Assembly: GCA_902796875.1 (NCBI GenBank)
Contig: CADBQT010000209.1
Location: forward strand, 1-6,554
Reading direction: 5' to 3'
Length of the DNA: 6,554 bases
Source: an uncultured Eubacteriales bacterium
GTDB taxonomy: Bacteria; Bacillota; Clostridia; Peptostreptococcales; Anaerovoracaceae
Shown here: piece after piece, positions 1 to 4,858 of the stretch
Layout: every line of letters starts with the position of its first letter
How positions within the stretch are numbered: the stretch's first letter is position 1
Made by a program: the position numbers and the translations under genes
Notes under the pieces: generated by a model
Told to the model about the DNA's origin: nothing
The model's database searches: none
The model's input: the letters and a program-made list of their open reading frames with translations, nothing else

Positions 1-1037
1 GGAGTCTTCAATTCATGGGAGACATTGGCCGTGAATTCTCTGCGCTGCTGCTCCGTCAGGTTTCTCTGCGTTACGTCCAGTATGAAGATGACGACTGCTG
101 TCACGGTGTCCGATGACATTACCGGACTTGCGTACAGTCTGTACTGCCTGTCACCGATCTGCAGCGGCGCTTCGCTTCTATCCCCGTCCAGGGTCTGCCG
201 GAACAGCTCCTCGATATGGGGAAAGGCACCGGCATCTTTGAGCTTCTGGCCTGCAGCGTAGCGACTGATCCCAAGAAGCTCTGTCGCAGCATGGTTCACA
301 GAGATGATCTCCATCTCGCTGTTAAGGATCAGAAGGCCTTCCTTCATGTTGGCTGTAGCCGCCTTAAACTCCATCTGCTTCTGCTGCAGTTCACGGCTTT
401 GCTCTGCCAGCTGGGTCTGCTGGTTCCTCAATCGGTCAAGCAGAGGCTGCAATTCCTCATAGGTCCTGTTCTTCTCCGGGTGGTTCAGATCGATCTCGTT
501 AAGCGGGCGGATGACCCGCTTCGTAAGACGCCAGGCCAGGAAGAACGATGCTCCGAAAGCGATAGCAGCCATGATCAGTATGGGCTGGAGCATTCCAAGA
601 AGCAGACCCAGTATGCTCCTCTGGGAATCCGATACTCTGATCACCGTGCCATCTCCTGCCTTCTGCGTCACATAGAGCCTGCGCTCAAGAAGTGTCGTAG
701 AGTATCGGGAGCTCTGTCCTCCTCCCTCGGCGAGAGCCTCCTTTACCTCCTCACGCTGCAGATGGTTCTCCATCTTCTCCACGTCCGCTTCGCTGTCATA
801 GAGCACTGTGCCATCTCTGTCGATCCATGTCAGACGGTATCCTTCGGTCGAGAGTCCTTCAAAGTATTCCTGCCCGCACCGATCAACTCCCTGCGCTGCC
901 AGTGTGGCCTTGGCGCGCATCTGACCGAACTGTTCGTTAAGAAAATGGGTATACAGAACACCCATGATCAATACTACAGATGCGATGAACACCAGTGCCC
1001 CCACCAGCGCGATGGAATAGAATATTTTTTTTGTCAT
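1..1037 (-). CDS. PhoR-like sensor histidine kinase, partial (C-terminus outside window)
   Basis: Membrane sensor kinase that would autophosphorylate on histidine and pass the phosphate to the regulator encoded just upstream. I translated 345 residues directly. They show a membrane segment at about 8-29, an extracytoplasmic sensor region at about 30-141 (containing WIDRDGTVLYDSEAD, common in PhoR-type sensors), a second membrane segment at about 142-167, a short HAMP-like linker rich in Gln/Glu to about 222, and a PAS domain at about 226-325 (starting NMKEGLLILN, ending ILDVTQ). The H-box follows as FTANVSHELKT with the phospho-accepting His at 341. The window ends there, so the dimerisation helix remainder and the ATPase domain are not visible. 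The ATG at 1037-1035 overlaps the regulator's TGA (ATGA), and GGAG lies 8 nt upstream, indicating translational coupling. The family is clear; the ligand (phosphate or envelope signal) is inferred. Confidence 0.93.
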   Translation of the reverse strand, partial: MTKKIFYSIALVGALVFIASVVLIMGVLYTHFLNEQFGQMRAKATLAAQGVDRCGQEYFEGLSTEGYRLTWIDRDGTVLYDSEADVEKMENHLQREEVKEALAEGGGQSSRYSTTLLERRLYVTQKAGDGTVIRVSDSQRSILGLLLGMLQPILIMAAIAFGASFFLAWRLTKRVIRPLNEIDLNHPEKNRTYEELQPLLDRLRNQQTQLAEQSRELQQKQMEFKAATANMKEGLLILNSEMEIISVNHAATELLGISRYAAGQKLKDAGAFPHIEELFRQTLDGDRSEAPLQIGDRQYRLYASPVMSSDTVTAVVIFILDVTQRNLTEQQRREFTANVSHELKT

Positions 1038-1720
1038 AATGATCTCTCCATCTTATATCCCACACCTCTGACCGTAACGATCGCCTTCCCCGCATCGCCC
1101 AGCTTGCTGCGAAGGCTGCCTACATGAACATCCACCGTTCTGCTTTCTCCCAGGTAGTCGATCCCCCAGATCTGATCGAGCAGCTGCTCCCTTGTGAATA
1201 CACAACCCGGATTGCTCATCAGAAGGTGCAGGATGTCATACTCCTTCAGGGTCAGCTGTACCGATTCTCCCGCGATCGCCACCGTGTGGCCCTGGGGGTC
1301 GATCTCCAGGTCTCCATTTCTCAGTATCGTCTGGGCGACCGGCGTTTCCCCATCAGGTGCAGTTCTTCGAAGCACCGCTCTGACACGGGAAACCATTTCC
1401 ATCATGCCAAAGGGTTTTGCCATATAATCATCCGCGCCCAGGTCCAGGCCTGTGATCTTGTCATACTCCGACCCCTTGGCGGATGCCATGATCACCGGGA
1501 TCCGTGCCGTATCATTTCTCTGCCGAAGCGTTTTCAGGATCTCTATCCCGTCCTCTCCCGGAAGCATGATATCCAGCAGGACCAGCTCCGGCTTCAGGTC
1601 TTCCAATGCATCAAAAAACTCCTGTCCGGACTCGAATCCCTCAGCGTCATATCCTGCCGTTTTCAACGTGTACACCATCAGATCCCGGATGCTCTGATCG
1701 TCTTCCACACAATAAATCAT
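1034..1720 (-). CDS. OmpR/PhoB-family DNA-binding response regulator (PhoP/PhoB-like)
   Basis: Transcription regulator activated by phosphorylation, cytoplasmic, 228 residues from the chosen start, which is the normal length for the family. The receiver domain spans about 1-118: acidic pocket D7-D8 (YCVEDD), phospho-acceptor D50 (LVLLDIMLPGEDG), switch Ser80 (MASAKG) and Lys102 (DDYMAKPF). The winged-helix domain spans about 130-225, with recognition helix RTVDVHVGSLRSKLG and wing VRGVGYKM. The frame extends upstream to a TTG at 1768, but that TTG abuts a TATAAT box and would add 16 non-family residues. The ATG at 1720 puts MIYCVEDD at the N-terminus as in relatives and has AAAGG about 9 nt before it. 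It is the first gene of an operon with the histidine kinase and overlaps it by 4 bp. A two-repeat Pho-box-like motif upstream suggests autoregulation and a PhoP/PhoB assignment, which remains inference. Confidence 0.95.
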   Translation of the reverse strand: MIYCVEDDQSIRDLMVYTLKTAGYDAEGFESGQEFFDALEDLKPELVLLDIMLPGEDGIEILKTLRQRNDTARIPVIMASAKGSEYDKITGLDLGADDYMAKPFGMMEMVSRVRAVLRRTAPDGETPVAQTILRNGDLEIDPQGHTVAIAGESVQLTLKEYDILHLLMSNPGCVFTREQLLDQIWGIDYLGESRTVDVHVGSLRSKLGDAGKAIVTVRGVGYKMERSL

Positions 1721-1759
1721 ACTGCTTCGCCTTTCTCTGTGCTGTTTCCGTTCATATTC

Positions 1760-1765
1760 ATTATA
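1760..1765 (-). promoter_or_regulatory. -10 box of the response regulator/kinase operon
   Basis: Read on the minus strand this is a perfect TATAAT. Transcription would start near 1753, leaving a leader of about 33 nt before the ATG at 1720. At 17-bp spacing the -35 position reads AGGGCA (1788-1783), which does not match TTGACA. A consensus -10 with a poor -35 is typical of activator-dependent promoters and fits the direct repeats just upstream. Confidence 0.65.
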
Positions 1766-1796
1766 CAAAAGGACGGATAAAATGCCCTCTCGTTTT

Positions 1797-1813
1797 TGTA
1801 AAGATCATGTAAA
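1797..1813 (-). promoter_or_regulatory. Pho-box-like direct repeat (TTTACA-N5-TTTACA)
   Basis: On the minus strand two identical TTTACA hexamers (1813-1808 and 1802-1797) are separated by 5 bp, an 11-bp period. This is the spacing and sequence type bound by PhoP of Bacillus subtilis (TT[A/C/T]A[C/T]A repeats) and by PhoB-family dimers in general. Relative to the predicted start near 1753 the repeats lie at about -44 to -60, a usual activator position. No good third repeat is seen at the next 11-bp step. Binding by the adjacent regulator is inferred. Confidence 0.55.
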
Positions 1814-1840
1814 AAAATGAGCGGCGCCCCGGGGTGCCGC
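1811..1840 (-). terminator. Intrinsic terminator of the PP2C phosphatase gene
   Basis: Read on the minus strand, GCGGCACCCC is followed directly by GGGGCGCCGC, forming a GC-rich stem with one G-T mismatch/wobble and the central bases as the loop. After TCA comes a run of seven T (1817-1811). It lies about 55 bp past the stop codon of the phosphatase gene. The T-run is on the minus-strand side only, so it acts for that gene. Confidence 0.85.
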
Positions 1841-1863
1841 TTCTGTCTGTACTGATGTCCTCC

Positions 1864-1884
1864 GTTTCACGACCGCCGTGAAAC
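1864..1884 (-). repeat. Perfect 8-bp inverted repeat in the phosphatase 3' untranslated region
   Basis: GTTTCACG, a 5-base loop, then CGTGAAAC. It lies between the phosphatase stop codon (1896-1898) and the terminator hairpin (1821-1840). There is no T-run on either side, so it is not a terminator by itself. It may be an RNA stem that protects the transcript end, or a protein site; the sequence does not decide. Confidence 0.5.
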
Positions 1885-1895
1885 AGCTCCCTCTG

Positions 1896-3671
1896 TCAAT
1901 CCTTACCGTGGTACTTCAGGCACATCATGGTGATGTCGTCGAACTGGGGCGCCTTGCGGATGAACTGATCGATGGACCCACGGGTCTGCGTGATCAGATC
2001 GTGGACTTCGTCTGTGCCGGCCTCGTTCAGGGCGTGCAGCAGCCGGTCGATGCCGAACATCTGATCGTCAGGGTCGGTGGCTTCCGTCACGCCATCGGTA
2101 TACTGGAAGACCATGTCCCCGGGCTCCAGCTGGATCTCGTACTCCGTGTACTTCATACCCTCCATGCCGCCCAGAACGAATCCGTGCTTATCCTTATACA
2201 ACCCAAAGGCAGGTTCGCCCCCGTCACCCATGCCTTTCTGACGGATCACCGGATACTCGTGGCCCGCATTGGCCGCCTTGAGCCTGCCCGAAGAGATCTC
2301 CAGGATCCCCAGCCAGACCGTGACGAACATTCCCGCGCTGTTGTTATCGCAAAGCTGATTGTTGACAGACTCCAGGATCTTCGCCGGCGAATTGCCCGCC
2401 ATTTTCGCGTAGTTGTTGAGCATGATCTTCGATCCCATCATGAACAAAGCGGCCGGAATGCCTTTGCCCGACACGTCGGCCATGACCATGACCAGATGAT
2501 CGTCGTCGACCAGGAAGTAATCGAAAAAGTCGCCGCCCACCTCCTTGGCCGTATCCATGGAGCCGTAGATACTGAATTCCGAACGGTCCGGGAAAGCCGG
2601 GAAGATGTTGGGAAGCATACCCTCCTGGATCTGGGAGGCCACATCCAGTTCGGTGGTGATCCGCTGCTTTTCCGCCGTGATCTGAGTCAGGTCGTTCACG
2701 TAATTCTCCAGATCCCGTTCCATGTCCTTCATGGTCAGAGCCAGATTCTCGATCTCGTCTCCCGTCCGGATGTCCAGATCATCGAAATACCCGCCGGCAG
2801 TGTCCTTGTTCTGCCTGCCTTTGCTGTAGGCCGCTGCCGCCGTGGCCAGCTGGTTGATGGGAGCGACGATGATCCTGCGGGTCCGCCGCACATAGACGAC
2901 GCTGGCGATCACCAGAATGATCAGCAGAATGGCCACATACTGGAGCATGAACCGGGTGCTGGCGCGGACGACCTGGCTCATGTCGGTATCATAAAACACC
3001 ATCACGTGGTAGTTCCCTTTCATGTAAAGGGGCTCCGCCGCTGTGCACCGGTAGCCGTACTTTTCCATGTTGATCATGACGGCCGGGATCGACCGATCCA
3101 GTCCGAGGGTGGAATCGACGGCGCTGGGTCTCGAGCCGAAGATAAAGGTGGAGATGATGTCTTCTGTATAGGTGTCCCAGTAACCCGGTCGGCAAAAGGA
3201 TTTCTTCGGGTCCGAGTCGATGAGGAAGATCATCCGGCCGGTCTCTTCATCCAGAGCGGCGATGTATGCAGCTACCGCATCATCGTTCTGGGCCTGGACG
3301 TCCCGCATGATCTGCTGGATCTCATGGAACTGATCGTCGATGGTATCCTCGTATCTGGCCAGGTACGCCTCACCCGTCCCATCGCCTTTTTCCTTCTCTG
3401 GGATGCTGTCGTAGATGTCCAGGATCTGGTCGCACTTTTTCTGGATCCAGACCCGGTCCGGTTCCATGGTCAGCACACCGTCGTGAGCCAGATTCCACGT
3501 AGCCGTCCTGCACTCACGGGTCAGATTGCTGCTCTGCAGATAGAAGGCAAACAAAGTCGAGACGATGCCCAGGATCAGCACCAGCGACAGGATCGTCAAG
3601 AAGCTTCGGGTACTGATGGAGCGCATCCGCTTCTCCCAGTGGGTCATTTCTCTTATGGATTTCAAAGGCAT
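1896..3671 (-). CDS. Membrane PP2C-type serine phosphatase with HAMP and SpoIIE/RsbU domain
   Basis: Predicted metal-dependent protein serine/threonine phosphatase at the membrane, 591 residues. There is a short basic cytoplasmic N-terminus, a membrane segment at about 24-45, an extracytoplasmic sensor region at about 46-240 (Cache-like in layout, assignment uncertain), and a second membrane segment at about 241-262. A HAMP domain follows at about 263-318, then a coiled coil at about 315-345 leading into ASQIQEGMLP, and the SpoIIE/PP2C domain at about 365-588. Metal-binding aspartates are visible in EVGGDFFDYF (D381, D384), ADVSGKG (D399), YTDGVTEA (D526) and QFDDIT (D578/D579), so the domain looks active. 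The ATG at 3671 has AAAGGAGG 8 nt upstream. Relatives dephosphorylate anti-anti-sigma (STAS) proteins. No STAS or RsbW-like gene is adjacent, so the substrate is unknown. It has its own promoter and terminator and looks monocistronic. Confidence 0.93.
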   Translation of the reverse strand: MPLKSIREMTHWEKRMRSISTRSFLTILSLVLILGIVSTLFAFYLQSSNLTRECRTATWNLAHDGVLTMEPDRVWIQKKCDQILDIYDSIPEKEKGDGTGEAYLARYEDTIDDQFHEIQQIMRDVQAQNDDAVAAYIAALDEETGRMIFLIDSDPKKSFCRPGYWDTYTEDIISTFIFGSRPSAVDSTLGLDRSIPAVMINMEKYGYRCTAAEPLYMKGNYHVMVFYDTDMSQVVRASTRFMLQYVAILLIILVIASVVYVRRTRRIIVAPINQLATAAAAYSKGRQNKDTAGGYFDDLDIRTGDEIENLALTMKDMERDLENYVNDLTQITAEKQRITTELDVASQIQEGMLPNIFPAFPDRSEFSIYGSMDTAKEVGGDFFDYFLVDDDHLVMVMADVSGKGIPAALFMMGSKIMLNNYAKMAGNSPAKILESVNNQLCDNNSAGMFVTVWLGILEISSGRLKAANAGHEYPVIRQKGMGDGGEPAFGLYKDKHGFVLGGMEGMKYTEYEIQLEPGDMVFQYTDGVTEATDPDDQMFGIDRLLHALNEAGTDEVHDLITQTRGSIDQFIRKAPQFDDITMMCLKYHGKD

Positions 3672-3679
3672 CCCCGTTC

Positions 3680-3687
3680 CCTCCTTT
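3680..3687 (-). promoter_or_regulatory. Ribosome binding site of the PP2C phosphatase gene
   Basis: AAAGGAGG on the minus strand, 8 nt before the ATG at 3671. It is the strongest Shine-Dalgarno sequence in the window and fixes the start of the phosphatase gene. Confidence 0.85.
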
Positions 3688-3711
3688 GGGTTTCATTCTT
3701 CCCCACTCTCT

Positions 3712-3740
3712 ATTATAATATCTACAGATCGACCCTGCAA
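3712..3740 (-). promoter_or_regulatory. Sigma-70-type promoter of the PP2C phosphatase gene
   Basis: On the minus strand TTGCAG (3740-3735), a 17-bp spacer, then a perfect TATAAT (3717-3712). Transcription would start near 3705, about 35 nt before the start codon. The -10 lies in the palindrome TATTATAATA (3711-3720), which also gives TATAAT on the plus strand. Confidence 0.7.
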
Positions 3741-3752
3741 CGGTCCGGACCG
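3741..3752. promoter_or_regulatory. 12-bp perfect palindrome next to the -35 box, candidate operator
   Basis: CGGTCCGGACCG is its own reverse complement. It directly abuts the -35 hexamer of the phosphatase promoter (3735-3740) and lies upstream of the divergent peptidase gene. The position fits a regulator site controlling one or both genes, but no regulator is identified and the high GC content makes chance palindromes more likely. Confidence 0.35.
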
Positions 3753-3782
3753 GCGGACAGCCGAAGTTTCGACCGGTATTCA

Positions 3783-3803
3783 GCCCGCGGGCCTTCGCCC
3801 CGC
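3783..3803. repeat. GC-rich hairpin element in the peptidase leader
   Basis: Contains the perfect palindrome GCCCGCGGGC (3783-3792), overlapping a second possible stem GCGGG (3787-3791) with CCCGC (3799-3803). The two stems exclude each other. The core CGGGCCTTCGCCCCGC (3788-3803) closely resembles the repeats at 4808-4858. It lies 27 nt before the peptidase start codon and close to the AAAGGA ribosome binding site at 3818-3823. Confidence 0.5.
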
Positions 3804-3830
3804 TTCAGGCGTCGAAGAAAGGATACACCC

Positions 3831-4799
3831 ATGAAAAAAGAGATCTCTGTAAATGATTTTTCGCCGATCAGTATCGGTCAGACAGAAGATGCAAAGGCAG
3901 GGACGGGCTGCACCGTCATCCTCTGCGAGAAAGGCATGAAGGCCGGACTGGATATCCGCGGCGGAGGTCCCGCTTCACGGGAGAGCCATCTGCTGGATCC
4001 CCTCACTGCAGCTCAGGAGATCCACGCTGTGGTCCTGGCCGGCGGGAGTGCCTTTGGGCTGAACGCGGCAGGCGGCGTCATGGATTACCTGGAGGCCAAC
4101 GACATCGGCTACGACGTGGGCGTGACGAAAGTCCCTCTGGTGACCCAGTCCGATATCTTCGACCTGACTCTGGGGGATGCCTTTACCCGTCCCGATATGG
4201 CTATGGGCCGGGAGGCGGCCAGGCTGGCCCACACTGCCCCCAACTACCGGGACGGCAACTTCGGCGTCGGCTGCGGCGCCACCGTGGGTAAGATCTGCGG
4301 AATGGACCGGTGCATGAAATCCGGCATCGGAAGCTACGCCCTCCAGATCGGAGAGCTGAAGATCGGCGCGCTTGTGGTGGTCAATGCCTTTGGAGATATC
4401 TTCGACTGGAAAGACGGCCGGCAGATCGCCGGCCTCCTCGACGAGGACAAGAAAACTCTCTGCAGCACGGCGGAGATCATGCACGAACAGGCCCTCAAGA
4501 TTGACGATGGCTTCCCCGGCAATACCACGCTGGGGGTGGTCATGACCAACGCTTCATTCGACAAATCCGCCCTGTGCAAGATCGCCGGCATGAGCCACAA
4601 CGGCTTCGCCCGCTCCATCCGGCCGGTGCACACCGCCTACGACGGGGACAGCATCTACGCGCTGTCCGCCGGAGATGTGCAGGCCGATCAAAATGCGGTA
4701 GGCCTTCTGGCCGCCGAGGTGATCAGCGAGGCCATCATCCGGGCCATCGACTCCGCCGACTCTGCCTTTGGTTATCCCGCCGCAAAAGATCTGGGTTGA
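3831..4799 (+). CDS. P1 family peptidase (DmpA/S58-type N-terminal nucleophile aminopeptidase)
   Basis: Predicted self-cleaving aminopeptidase of the DmpA/BapA family (MEROPS S58), 322 residues and near the usual length. No signal peptide or membrane segment is seen, so it is likely cytoplasmic. Family landmarks are RGGGPASRE (43-51), VLAGGSAFGLNAAGGVMDYL (68-87), GVGCGATVGK (145-154), the strand GALVVVNAFGD (179-189), and GNTTLGVVMTNA (230-241), where autoproteolysis before Thr232 or Thr233 should expose the nucleophile. RPVHTAYDGDSIYALSAG (264-281) is the usual C-terminal block. Relatives release N-terminal residues from peptides, amides or beta-peptides; the substrate here cannot be told. 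The ATG at 3831 has AAAGGA 7 nt upstream, and conserved sequence begins soon after it. The frame is open much further upstream, but only antisense to the phosphatase gene. The gene is divergent from the phosphatase and convergent with the next gene. Confidence 0.93.
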   Translation: MKKEISVNDFSPISIGQTEDAKAGTGCTVILCEKGMKAGLDIRGGGPASRESHLLDPLTAAQEIHAVVLAGGSAFGLNAAGGVMDYLEANDIGYDVGVTKVPLVTQSDIFDLTLGDAFTRPDMAMGREAARLAHTAPNYRDGNFGVGCGATVGKICGMDRCMKSGIGSYALQIGELKIGALVVVNAFGDIFDWKDGRQIAGLLDEDKKTLCSTAEIMHEQALKIDDGFPGNTTLGVVMTNASFDKSALCKIAGMSHNGFARSIRPVHTAYDGDSIYALSAGDVQADQNAVGLLAAEVISEAIIRAIDSADSAFGYPAAKDLG

Positions 4800-4807
4800 C
4801 CGGTGCG

Positions 4808-4858
4808 CGGGCTCCGCCCCGCCCGGGTTCGCCCCGCTCTGTTCGGGCTCCGCCCCGC
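4808..4858. repeat. Three copies of a GC-rich hairpin repeat in a convergent spacer
   Basis: CGGGCTCCGCCCCGC occurs at 4808-4822 and again at 4844-4858, with a shorter variant CGGGTTCGCCCCGC at 4824-4837. The first and third match over 16 bases including the following C. Each unit can fold as CGGG with CCCG. They fill the 59-bp gap between the stop codons of the peptidase (4799) and the PEPCK/HprK-like gene (4859). No T-run is present on either strand, so they are not standard intrinsic terminators, although the hairpins could slow polymerase from both sides. Confidence 0.7.

Noticed and set aside
216..1127. A 303-residue plus-strand frame over the histidine kinase gene.
   Set aside because: It is codon-aligned antisense to the kinase, whose PAS domain and H-box are clear on the minus strand; no ribosome binding site or recognisable domain supports it.
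1721..1768. A longer response regulator start at TTG 1768 adding 16 residues.
   Set aside because: The TTG abuts the predicted -10 box, so it would lie upstream of the transcript start, and the added residues are absent from the family; the ATG at 1720 gives the standard N-terminus.
1124..1780. A 218-residue plus-strand frame over the response regulator gene.
   Set aside because: Codon-aligned shadow of the regulator gene, with no domain of its own.
1821..1840. The hairpin as a terminator acting on the plus strand too.
   Set aside because: The plus-strand side is followed by a mixed TTCTGTCTGT rather than a T-run, and no plus-strand gene precedes it.
1878..4799. A plus-strand frame open for 2.9 kb that would give a 973-residue protein ending in the P1 peptidase.
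   Set aside because: The part before 3831 is exactly codon-aligned antisense to the phosphatase gene. That frame stays open because the phosphatase gene avoids TTA, CTA and TCA codons, and its translation has no family resemblance. The true peptidase start at 3831 has its own ribosome binding site.
4800..4858. The GC-rich spacer as a bidirectional intrinsic terminator.
   Set aside because: Hairpins are possible, but no T-run follows them on either strand, so I list it as a repeat rather than a terminator.
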